In this document: piece after piece, positions 56,527 to 64,000 of the stretch
Layout of the letters: each line of letters begins with the position of its first letter
Numbering within the stretch: the stretch's first letter is position 1
Source: Pararge aegeria
Taxonomy: Eukaryota; Arthropoda; Insecta; Lepidoptera; Nymphalidae
Direction of reading: 5' to 3'
DNA length: 64,000 bases
NCBI RefSeq assembly: GCF_905163445.1
Contig: NC_053196.1
Span: forward strand, 10,999,501 to 11,063,500
Position numbers and translations under genes: made by a program
The notes under the pieces: model-generated
Seen by the model: the letters and a program-made list of their open reading frames with translations, nothing else
Told to the model about the DNA's origin: nothing
Database searches by the model: none

Positions 56527-56701
56527 GCGTAGATAAAAGAGACTCGCGGATATGTGACTGATGCAATAAATAGATAAAAACAATCCTTGATGCGGATTAT
56601 ATATCATTTAAAATTCATATAAAATTTCAGCTCGATCGGTGCAGTACTTTTTGAGTTTTTGAAGCGTACACAAACCAACTTAACATTTTAATATAAATAG
56701 A
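56527..56701 (-). mobile_element. Hel-2 Helitron fragment (5' part)
   Basis: The - strand 5' end TCTATTTATATTAAAATGTT is preceded by A, then gcaccgatcgagctgaaatt, ccgcatcaaggattgttttt and tgcatcagtcacatatccgc. It matches the start of the 5710 copy but lacks the LINE-D insertion and the 3' hairpin/CTAG end. Confidence 0.75.
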
Positions 56702-57234
56702 TTAAAAACTAGAACGTTGTGGAACTATGGAGATGACTTCAATATTTTATTACACAATAAATTAGTATCATATCAAAGATAGCGACTCGAAAAGTAATAA
56801 TATTATTTAGTTTAAATTAAAAAAAATAATAGTTACTGAAACGCTTTTCATTTTATAATATTGTTACTAAAATTGCGAGCTATAACGCACACATCGGTTA
56901 GATTAAGAAAATCTAAATGTTTTGCCTGTTAACAATGAGTGCGAATCAATCAAAATAAGACTTTGTAGACTTCATTCATTTCTCGATACTTATTTATACG
57001 TTTTTGCAAATCGATGAAAACGTGTCAATGAATGTACTTTTTAATTAATTAAATATGTTTTTGTTTTATTATACTAGCTAATGTTTGGTTTATCGCCTTT
57101 TATGCACCCTAATAGTTATTAAATTAACAGCGTATCAGAAAATAGAGGGCGTCCTAAGGGAATTAATTTATTGATATTGTTTTAATATTGGCCATTTCCT
57201 GACCTTACGGATTTTTAACGCAATTTAATGAATT
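56702..57234. other. AT-rich spacer
   Basis: Nothing recognised. Confidence 0.4.
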
Positions 57235-57378
57235 TGAGGTGAACTTAAAAAGTTGGAATCGCATCAAGACGCTGGGCACATGTGACTCAATGCCGTGTAG
57301 TGTGGAATTCCTGACAAAAAACCTATGTCCAGCAGTGGCAGTGGCAGTCGATCGGTTGAAATCATCATCAGATGATGA
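57235..57378 (+). mobile_element. LINE 3' end fragment
   Basis: aacctatgtccagcagtggc, agtcgatcggttgaaatcat and catcagatgatga form a 3' terminus with an (atc/atg)n end, as in RTE/tail E-like elements. Confidence 0.5.
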
Positions 57379-57517
57379 GCTAAACAACTTTTGTTTGTTT
57401 TTAAAATTCTGTTAGGGGTATCGTAGTTTTTATTAAATCCATACACCTAATTATTTTAATTAATTATTATATTTGACATGTAACGGGACGGTAATTCACA
57501 ACAGCGGCAGTCTCATC

Positions 57518-57563
57518 TCATCATATTTTTTGTCTGGTGGGGACCAGACAAAAAATATGATGA
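57518..57563. repeat. Perfect 20-bp inverted repeat
   Basis: tcatcatattttttgtctgg (57518-57537) pairs exactly with ccagacaaaaaatatgatga (57544-57563) across tgggga. It lies 560 bp upstream of the SDR exon and about 27 bp before a LINE-A tail. Confidence 0.95.
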
Positions 57564-57589
57564 AGTATATAAAATTTAGTATTATTATT

Positions 57590-57982
57590 GTATATTATTT
57601 TATAACAAATTACCAAATGAAATCTTTGAGATGTCTCTCAATAAGTTCAAAGTTTATATAAAACGTAAGCTTTCAGAAATATCCTATTATAATATTAAGG
57701 ATTATTTGAACGATAAAAAAGCTTGGGTGTGAATTGCTCTAGCTTCATAGCTTAATATAAATTTACTGGAAGATGGTGAAAACAAAAAATAAAAAAATTA
57801 CCCGGCTAAGTTTGTTGTGGGCTCTTCTTAGACCAGGGCGCGTTTGGAACCCTCGTAGCTTTAGATTTAAGTTGGCGAACGATATCACCATCCCGTTACA
57901 ATTATGTAAACAAATATGTATGAACGCTTCATAAGTGCCTGTGATAGGCCTACATGAATAAAGAAATTTTGAATTTGAATTT
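57590..57982 (+). mobile_element. LINE-A 3' end with ORF2 remnant
   Basis: Starts in ORF2 (SLNKFKVYIKRKLSEISYYN, then YLNDKKAWV and stop), followed by the 3' UTR: ttgctctagcttcatagctt, gtttgttgtgggctcttctt, cgcgtttggaaccctcgtag, gataggcctacatgaataaa and a tttgaatttgaattt end. Corresponds to 50786-51190 in inverse orientation. It ends 140 bp before the SDR exon acceptor. Confidence 0.85.
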
Positions 57983-58126
57983 AATATTAAATTGGGCAAG
58001 CCCCGATTTTCCCCCGGGATTAAAGTGATGTCTAAATGCTAGCTTTATTTCATAAAATACACTAAGTATTTTTGTATGAATAAGAATTTAAATAATATAA
58101 CGAATGATTTCTTTCTTTGCAGATAA

Positions 58127-58208
58127 ATGGTTTCTTAAACTGATGCTTTGATGGGCCAAGTAACCAAAGAAGATATAGGTCGAACAGCAAGTAATGCTCA
58201 ATAGATAA
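58127..58208 (+). promoter_or_regulatory. Four short upstream ORFs in the SDR leader
   Basis: AUGs at 58127 (3 codons then TAA), 58143 (2 codons then TGA), 58151 (17 codons then TAG at 58202-58204) and 58194 (4 codons then TAA). The second stop and third start overlap (TGATG). All end before the main AUG at 58241. If this leader is used, scanning ribosomes would meet them first, which usually lowers main-ORF translation. Confidence 0.6.
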
Positions 58209-58240
58209 GTTCAGTCAGAACATAAAATAACAATAACAAA

Positions 58241-58547
58241 ATGTCAACAGAAACACAAGAATACATGAATGGCATGAGGCCTGGACCTTTGACGAGAGAG
58301 ATACCAGAATGCATGAGAGATAAGTACACTGTTGTACAAACAGTTTTTGATGTACTTGCATTCTTAATGGTCGCGATTGGATACATCATTCAAGCAATAT
58401 ATAGGACAATTGTTGGATACCCAAAGAAAGATCTCAAGGGTAGCATAGCTCTTGTGACAGGTGGTGGAGGGGGCCTGGGCAGTCTTATAGCCCTAAGGCT
58501 AGCAAGGCTTGGCTGCGTCGTTGTTTTATGGGATATAAATAAACAAG
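58241..58547 (+). CDS. SDR16C-like short-chain dehydrogenase/reductase, first coding exon (partial)
   Basis: Likely an NAD(P)-dependent retinol dehydrogenase-type SDR anchored in the endoplasmic reticulum or lipid-droplet membrane. The substrate in insects is not established, and retinol or another lipid alcohol is inferred from family. The exon encodes 102 residues plus one base of codon 103 (phase 1). Residues 1-30 are hydrophilic. Residues about 31-58 form a hydrophobic segment (VLAFLMVAIGYIIQAIY) like the N-terminal anchor of SDR16C proteins. From residue 67 the Rossmann fold begins: GSIALVTGGGGGLGS carries the TGxxxGxG cofactor motif (T73, G74, G78, G80). D98 in VVVLWDIN sits at the end of beta-2 and suggests NAD(H) preference. 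The start has A at -3 (aaaATG) and is the first AUG in this frame. The catalytic NNAG, Ser and YxxxK parts must lie in exons beyond 64000; I found none downstream. Codon frame is clean and the gene looks intact so far. Confident about SDR, fairly confident about SDR16C. Confidence 0.92.
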
Positions 58548-59020
58548 GTTAGTATACCTCAGCTGTCATGCATGAAGTGATAGGTGGTAATTATTCAATG
58601 GCACGCTTGAATACAGTTTTTGCATTTGTATAGAATAATGCACATGGCTCAATAGGTTTGAAAGACAAACAACTGTCGACAGTCTTCTAATCTTTGAATA
58701 CAATGCCTATTAAAACGTTTATTGTCCTGTATCACAAAACTTGATCTTAAAACGTTTTACAATCTCATCACTGGAGACATAAATCTTCTATGTTCAGTCA
58801 TGGATCTCATGACTGTCTGCATATGAAGTTCGCATACGTTCTCTGACATTAGCTTCTCCTGTTTTCATGTTCCAGCCTACAGTGCGTTAGTAGTAAGCCA
58901 AAGAACTAGGTTGTTTAAATATGCAGAAATATCCTACTTTCTATGGATATACTACCTATGTTATGATGAATGTTAAAACGTCCAACCATTATACAAATGG
59001 TGAAACAAATTAGCTTGGAT

Positions 59021-59065
59021 CATCTTATGGTACCTTGCTTACTACGTGTAAGGTACCATAAGACG
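59021..59065. repeat. 16-bp-arm inverted repeat in intron 2
   Basis: catcttatggtacctt (59021-59036) pairs with aaggtaccataagacg (59050-59065), one mismatch, 13-base loop. Confidence 0.9.
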
Positions 59066-59812
59066 AGCAAGCAAAGTCATTTTTGTGTCAGGTGTTAGAA
59101 ACGTTTCATACAATCTTTATAAAAACAATCGGCACACGGATTGGCAATCAAAAAGTATTAGGTCTAAGCGACTTGAAACTAAGCATTGTCACTTGAAGAC
59201 ACAAGAACCAATATAATACATTTCTGATCTACTACTAATTTGTTAACTTCGTCCTTCCCGTCCTGTTATAGGTACTTTAGTTCGCTAGATCTGGTGGAGA
59301 ACAAAACCTCGATTACTACTTTTGCAACCTTAGTGCAGTGCTGAGCGTTGTTGTTTTATGGGCGGGGCAATTTGGGGATTTAAAATTTCCTGCTTGCTCT
59401 AGTTATTACTCTACCGGGCCAAGCAACTATGCTTTCTGTTACGAGGCCGTAGCATCTAGTCTTATAGGAGACTTGGGCCACTGGTATAGTGTCTGGAGAC
59501 GGTAGAAAAAAGTTTCTACGTATACGCAGTTCTTAACTGTAGTTATTTGCAGTAATTGTTGTTGATTAGACACAGGCATTTACGAAGTGCAGTCGGTAGC
59601 CACTAGGCTAAAACGCCTCGTCATTATGAGTTGTTATACTGTTTGCTCTTTTAAGTGCTTTTCTATACTTACGGTCATTGTCAGTCATTGACACGCGCAG
59701 TGTTCTCGAGCTAATGACAAATTTATTTCGTTACTGCTCTTCATGGATATGTTATGATTTTTTTCGAATTTTTATTACAGGTGTCTTATTTTTTTTAATA
59801 GTTACAATGTTT

Positions 59813-59866
59813 GGAAAAGAACAGCCTTGTTTCTGTGATTTCATACATTCACTGGGCTGTTCTTCC
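59813..59866. repeat. Imperfect inverted repeat in intron 2
   Basis: ggaaaagaacagcc (59813-59826) pairs with gggctgttcttcc (59854-59866) with a small bulge, 27-base loop. Confidence 0.75.
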
Positions 59867-60061
59867 TAATCCAATTAGTGTGTTAGTATTAAATAACCAA
59901 AACTATATACAAAAAAAAGAAAAAAGGTGTTGGATTCCATCACCGTGGTAATCTTTCGCATCAGCGACGTCAGCTCGTAGAGGAACGCTCCAAGGCGCTC
60001 AATTAAATTTATTACAATAAACATCATTCAAGTTATTACAACGTTTGTAATAAACCTAAGT

Positions 60062-60093
60062 TGTGGTGGTCTGGGCCTACCCAGACCACCACA
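60062..60093. repeat. GC-rich perfect hairpin in intron 2
   Basis: tgtggtggtctggg (60062-60075) pairs exactly with cccagaccaccaca (60080-60093) across ccta. Very stable for this AT-rich region. Confidence 0.95.
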
Positions 60094-60406
60094 TTTGACC
60101 CCTAGGTCAGCATTTTCGACTGCAGTTGCAGACTGCAAAAAAAAAAAAACAAAAAGGTTCGATACCTTTCACACTGCGTTTGCGCACACTTTTACCACTT
60201 GCACAAAGTTACTGGAATGGCTATCTCACACCGGTAAACGCAGCTCCCAAATCCCAGAAGTGTTGGAGTAATGGCAGCAGGGCGGCTCCCTTTGCCTCAT
60301 TTGATGTTGTTCGTTTTGGTTTTAGACCAAAGCTACACAATACCGTGGTATTGCGAACTCAATACAAAAGATATATCGAGTTCCCAATACAACGGTCCTA
60401 TTTCCT

Positions 60407-60465
60407 TCAGCAGTGGACGTCCATTGTGATTGATTGAAATGATGATGTTGATGAATATCATATAT
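60407..60465 (+). repeat. LINE 3' end fragment
   Basis: tccttcagcagtggacgtcc, attgtgattgattgaaatga and a tgatgttgatga end, the terminal part of a tail like 57235. The upstream 60120-60400 is GC-balanced but unassigned. Confidence 0.5.
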
Positions 60466-60727
60466 AGACATAAAATATTAATACACAGTAACTATGATAC
60501 CGGTACTTCACCATCATTAACTTTGTTGCAAAAATAAAACCGTAAAAGTGACCTGATCCAAGAGTTATTTACACAGATAATTCATGAAGTGGCAATGGGC
60601 GGGGCACATAACCCGATGAACCGGCGAACGTTGGGGATATCAAGGTGCTAAAATAGCACCGGTAAACACAGTGACCGGTAAACACGGTAAACACCAACGA
60701 GATGGACAGACGACATAAATCGAATGT

Positions 60728-60920
60728 AGTAAACTTCCCACGCCTTTGAGAACTCAAAGGCGAGCATGGTTTCCTCACGACTATAACCTTCACCATTGAA
60801 GCAAATTATATTTTAATTGCATAAAATACAAACGCACCTAACTCCGAAAACTTAAAGGTGCGGGTCGGGATCGATCCCCGCACTGCACAATCTCTCACCA
60901 CTGGGCTATCACCGCTTCCC
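60728..60920 (-). mobile_element. SINE-C, 5' two-thirds
   Basis: aacttcccacgcctttgaga, tggtttcctcacgactataa, ccttcaccattgaagcaaat. The head on the - strand is gcggtgatagcccagtggtg (A box) and ggatcgatcccgacccgcac (B box). The catcat-type end is missing. Confidence 0.75.
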
Positions 60921-61399
60921 GCTAGTTTATACCTGCTATAAAAAATCAAAAAGACTGTTCATAAAATTTGATAAACGTGATTACATTTGATAGTTTCTTT
61001 AATATTGTACCTACCAATCGACCTTAAATTCTGTGTAATACTTAGTAACTTAATTTTACCGGTTGTTTTTAAGACCTACGTAAATGTGTCGGCAATTTTG
61101 CTGAATTTTAAAATGACGTAATAACTAGGTTCCTACGTTATTTGGCATACAGAATGTGCATATTGTATAGAAGTATGCCCTGTGAATTACATATTTTTGC
61201 CGTATTTTGCATAAGCTGCAACAAATTTAGGTTATGCTACATTTTAGAATCTATAAATATTTTACAATGAATTGTTTGTGCTCTGAGGTAGTAAATGTCT
61301 GGGGACATGGGTCCAACACGTAAAGGCTTCGTGAGAGAATAGATATAAACTGTGGGATAATTGCAACAACTTAGGCAATCTTTGGTACTGCTTAATCAA
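60921..61399. other. AT-rich DNA
   Basis: Nothing recognised. Confidence 0.4.
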
Positions 61400-61985
61400 T
61401 AATAAGAAAGAAAGAAACATTTATATTTTACATTGCGCCACACATTACAATATTCACAACACCACATATGTTATGTGTGGCACAACCTAGAAAAAAGGTG
61501 CCAGCTCAGCATTGTGCTGCATGCGCCAGTGGGAGCATACAGCGCTGGTTTTCAGTTGGCACCTTGTACCAGGTAACACCACGGAAATACGTAGCCATCC
61601 ACTGACCACATTTTAAGCTTAGTTTAAAAAAAAAAAAAAACTAAATAAATCCACAACTATAATAATAATAAATTAAAGTAACATATATTTATATAAACTT
61701 GAAAATAAAAACGTACATATATCATTAACTTATTAAGATACACAGTGTAATATAATAGTAATAAAATTATTAAGTATTAAAGTAAAGTATAGTAAAGTAT
61801 ACAGACTGTCTCTAGAGAAAAGATGACTCCGCCACATGTTCTTGGAATTCCACCTGTTTGGCCAATAAATATTGTTTAATTTGGTTCTTAAATCCAAACT
61901 TACTTTTAAAGTTCTTGATTGGCGGAGGAATATTATTCCAACATTATTCTTATTAATAACGATATCTTTTTCGATATTAACGAGA
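61400..61985 (-). mobile_element. LINE-D copy with ORF2 C-terminal remnant
   Basis: 3' end at 61400 with gaaagaaagaaac, then cattgcgccacacattacaa, gttatgtgtggcacaaccta, ggtgccagctcagcattgtg. Further in, about 61940-61820 on the - strand encodes WNNIPPPIKNFKSKFGFKNQ and IKQYLLAKQVEFQEH, the usual end of a Jockey/CR1-like ORF2. Its 3' end is what was inserted into Hel-2 at 5792. Confidence 0.7.
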
Positions 61986-62021
61986 TTTTCACTATCAGTT
62001 AGAGGTTTTTTATTCTCTTAC

Positions 62022-62365
62022 AAGTTAACCCTTTATTGCAATCCCATCTGATGGGTTAAAATAATGAATGGTGCACATGGTGTACATGGTACATTCGTGC
62101 AATGGTCGCGAGTTAATCTTTTAGTGTTGTGCAGTGGCCTTACCCCTATAGTAGGTTTTATACGCGAAATCGTATAAAACCTATCAAACCTATCGGCAAT
62201 CGGAACGTTAAATCGCTTCGCGACAGGGGTAAAAATCTCCCACTAATCCCGACCTGAGAAAATTCAAACATCAGAAATTATAAATCTCCACATTGCCCTT
62301 GCAGGGTATCGAACCCGGTACCTCCCATTAAGGGATAAGATAGTGTCGACCACTGCGGAGATCGA
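62022..62365 (-). mobile_element. SINE-A, near full length, with local inverted duplication
   Basis: The - strand head has atctccgcagtggtcg and ggtaccgggttcgataccct (B box), the body has gtcgcgaagcgatttaacgt, and the tail has gatgggattgcaataaaggg. At 62152-62183 a 13-bp perfect inverted repeat taggttttatacg/cgtataaaaccta replaces the usual short stem. Confidence 0.75.
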
Positions 62366-62444
62366 AAAACTAATCTGCCATTTGACCAATAAAAAGCCTA
62401 GATTTCTTTTGAAAAAACTTTCATACGCAAAGGATAGGTGAGAA

Positions 62445-62735
62445 TAAGTAGTAGTGGAGCTTTTTGTGGCAGAGCTCGTCCGGGGAAGTAGGTACTACCA
62501 TCATGCTTATTGCTACCCCCTAAGCAGCATTGTGGCAATGCTGTGTTACCGGTGTTGCCGGTGTAATTGCAGGCATATGAGGCTTAACACCTACCCCTCA
62601 GGTTGATGGACGGCACGTTGCAGGACGTACTCCTTGCATGCCCTGCGAATTGTTGCTCTTTTATAGGTGATGATTTTCCACTAACCTTCAGATGAGCTAT
62701 CTGCTTGGTACTTCAATTAAAATAAATACTGTGGC
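62445..62735 (+). repeat. Repeat D, longest copy
   Basis: ttgtggcagagctcgtccgg, accatcatgcttattgctac, atatgaggcttaacacctac, gcatgccctgcgaattgttg, gtgatgattttccactaacc, then an A-rich end. Probably the 3' part of a retroelement; no ORF is recognised. Confidence 0.65.
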
Positions 62736-63004
62736 AATATACAAACCTATAGTCCTACAAGAAAACAGATATTTCGTAGGTGAAGTTGCGGATAACTGCA
62801 AGTTCTTTAAAATCAGAACCTCATAGACAGTAATTGCTTAACAGATTGTTGATGCAGTCGCTATAGAACCTGTTTATACTGTCATGGCCAAAAAGCAATA
62901 GGTCGTATTCTTCGTCACGAAATACGAACGTAAATGACGTGAATATAATGCGCGCTCTACACATTGCAACAAACTTAAGAATTTATATATAGAAGCTGAG
63001 TAGG
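62736..63004. other. Spacer
   Basis: Nothing recognised. Confidence 0.4.
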
Positions 63005-63182
63005 TATTCTAGGATCTTAATTCGAGGATTGAATTCTGCTGAGTTTCTTGCTGGCTCTTTTCAGTGAAAACTGCCTTCCGAACCGGTGGTAGAGTCACTA
63101 TAAACAGATTGATTTGACGTTTCAAAAGTGCTTATAAACTAGGCCTACTTGAAATAAATGAAATTTGAATTTGAATATTTTT
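63005..63182 (+). mobile_element. LINE-B 3' tail
   Basis: ttctgctgagtttcttgctg, actgccttccgaaccggtgg, tagagtcactataaacagat, aagtgcttataaactaggcc and a gaatttgaat end. Confidence 0.8.
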
Positions 63183-63189
63183 GGGTGTT

Positions 63190-63520
63190 GGAATATATAA
63201 CACAAAGTCCGCTGCTGAACTAAGGTCTCTCCCAACGGGTTTGCACATAATAACCACGTTGCTCTGAGCAAACGGGTAGGTGATTTATTTATTTATTAAG
63301 AGCACTTACAACATGCTTATAACACGTTTTTAAATATAGCACTAATACAAAAACATGGACTTATATGCTCGTCAATTACACACAGCATTGACAAAGCGTC
63401 ATGTAAACTTACTTTGACAAAAAATTCAACTTACCTTTAAGTGTTCGGTGATTATATTGCCTTATTCGTCCCGCATGACACCCGTGGGAAGAGGAGGGGT
63501 GGTGACAACTGTACTCTGAT
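63190..63520 (-). mobile_element. Non-LTR 3' end (tail E) interrupted by another tail
   Basis: 63200-63280 (aactaaggtctctcccaacg, ctctgagcaaacgggtaggt) and 63455-63510 (gaagaggaggggtggtgaca) belong to one tail E in inverse orientation. The middle begins tttatttatttattaagagc, like a separate LINE tail. Confidence 0.5.
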
Positions 63521-63539
63521 TATTTTTTTCTGAATAATA

Positions 63540-63658
63540 TAAGGGTATGGCTTAAGACTGCCATAACCCTACAGGTTAGCCCGCTACCATCTTAGCATCC
63601 ATTATCACTAACCATCAGGCTAAATTGCAATCAAGGGCTAACTTGTAGTATAATATAT
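63540..63658 (+). repeat. SINE-A tail half
   Basis: taagggtatggcttaagact, ggttagcccgctaccatctt, aaattgcaatcaagggctaa, cttgtag. Only the last third of the family. Confidence 0.75.
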
Positions 63659-63679
63659 GAATATGTTTATAAATACATA

Positions 63680-63857
63680 CTAGCTGTACCCTGCCACGCT
63701 TCGCTGTGGCACATTGTTATTGAATGGTTGAGAAAAATAGATAAAAACAATCCGTGATGCGTATTTATATATCATGCTAAAATTTCAGCTCGATCGGTGC
63801 AGAAATTTTTGAGTTTTTGAAGCGTACACACCAACCTAACATTTTTATACATATAGA
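63680..63857 (-). mobile_element. Hel-2 Helitron, intact short form (178 bp)
   Basis: The - strand 5' end TCTATATGTATAAAAATGTT is preceded by A. The 3' hairpin tgccac-agcgaagc-gtggca (63692-63711) is followed by gggtacag and CTAG (63680-63683), then T. All Helitron end rules are met. It joins the first about 125 bp and last about 55 bp of the long form at 5710. Confidence 0.9.
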
Positions 63858-64000
63858 TTATGTTAAAGTATATTTAGAGGATTCATAAACAACAAGCTAA
63901 CCAAGGAGGCAGCATAATTTCAATGAAAATCTCATTAAAATTTGAAGCATAAATTTGCTCTATAAATCGGAATAACCTACCTTATGTAACACATATTCAT

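Larger units (their letters stand above)
22290..58122 (+). other. Presumed intron 1 of the SDR gene (about 35.8 kb)
   Basis: If 22071-22289 and 58123-58547 are consecutive exons, this is one intron with GTGAGT at its start and tttctttctttgcag at its end. It contains only repeats and unassigned AT-rich DNA. No other host exon was recognised. It could instead include an intergenic segment if the first exon belongs to another gene or transcript. Confidence 0.35.
58123..58547 (+). other. Exon (5' leader plus first coding exon) of the SDR gene
   Basis: Bounded by a good acceptor, tttctttctttgcag|ataa at 58122/58123, and a good donor, acaag|gttagt at 58547/58548. The first 118 bases are leader with four upstream AUGs; the remaining 307 bases are coding. 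Upstream exon(s) must exist; the best candidate is 22071-22289. Confidence 0.8.
58548..64000 (+). other. Intron 2 of the SDR gene (incomplete, runs off the window)
   Basis: Starts GTTAGT. No reading frame with SDR motifs (NNAG, YxxxK) was found to 64000, so the acceptor is outside. 58548-60400 is mostly unique-looking DNA with several hairpins; 60.4-64 kb is repeat-rich. Confidence 0.7.

Noticed and set aside
59678..59869. 63-codon frame with a hydrophobic stretch in intron 2
   Set aside because: No SDR motif, and it overlaps an inverted repeat; it does not continue the dehydrogenase. The ttattacag before it is a weak acceptor only.
1..64000. A novel multi-gene system or viral integration
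   Set aside because: Apart from one SDR exon, all coding-like stretches are fragments of LINE ORFs; I saw no viral, toxin or defence gene.

Overview
This window looks like nuclear DNA from a moth or butterfly. It is AT-rich, has one recognisable host gene with spliced exons, and is packed with short transposon copies of types I know from Lepidoptera: Helitron ends reading A|TC...CTAG|T, tRNA-derived SINEs, and 5'-truncated LINE tails. Several repeats resemble sequences I associate with nymphalid (satyrine) butterflies, but I cannot place the species from sequence alone.

Host gene content is very low. The only gene I can support is on the + strand: a membrane-anchored short-chain dehydrogenase/reductase of the SDR16C (retinol dehydrogenase-like) type. 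Its first coding exon is 58241-58547, preceded in the same exon by a leader beginning at a strong 3' splice site (58122/58123). A CpG-rich stretch at about 21990-22289 looks like a promoter plus non-coding first exon ending in a good 5' splice site (22289/22290). If it belongs to the same gene, intron 1 is about 35.8 kb. The remaining SDR exons lie beyond position 64000. A weaker CpG-rich candidate promoter or first exon on the - strand lies at 772-955.

Everything else is intergenic (left of about 22 kb) or intronic (right of it) and is a layered repeat landscape. Names used below are local to this window. SINE-A has a head 'ctggcgcag' and a tail 'gagattgcagtcaaggg'. SINE-B has a head 'ggccgattggcgcagtggg' and a tail 'tttggggctagatggcga'. 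SINE-C has its tRNA-like head 'gatagcctagtgg' mostly on the - strand. LINE-A, LINE-B, LINE-C and LINE-D are Jockey/CR1-like elements known from C-terminal ORF2 remnants or 3' tails. RTE marks pieces of an RTE-like LINE. Repeat D and tail E are dispersed 3'-end-like repeats. Hel-1, Hel-2 and Hel-3 are Helitron families. There is also a hAT-like MITE with 8-bp target duplications.

Region by region: 1-8 kb has a possible - strand promoter, an RTE fragment split by a MITE, a 56-bp-arm palindrome, an 816-bp Helitron carrying a nested LINE tail, and a 44-bp minisatellite. 8-22 kb is SINE and Helitron debris. At 22 kb is the candidate promoter. 22-58 kb is the presumed first intron, with nested SINE/LINE insertions, three Helitrons with intact ends and a 1-kb LINE-A copy with a 25-bp target duplication. 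58.1-58.5 kb is the SDR exon. 58.5-64 kb is intron 2, with several hairpins and more repeats.

I found no prokaryotic features, CRISPR array, rRNA or functional tRNA gene, and no sign of a new multi-gene system. The most useful observations are the transposon chronology, the dimeric SINE head, the upstream-AUG-rich SDR leader and the hairpins around the SDR exon.
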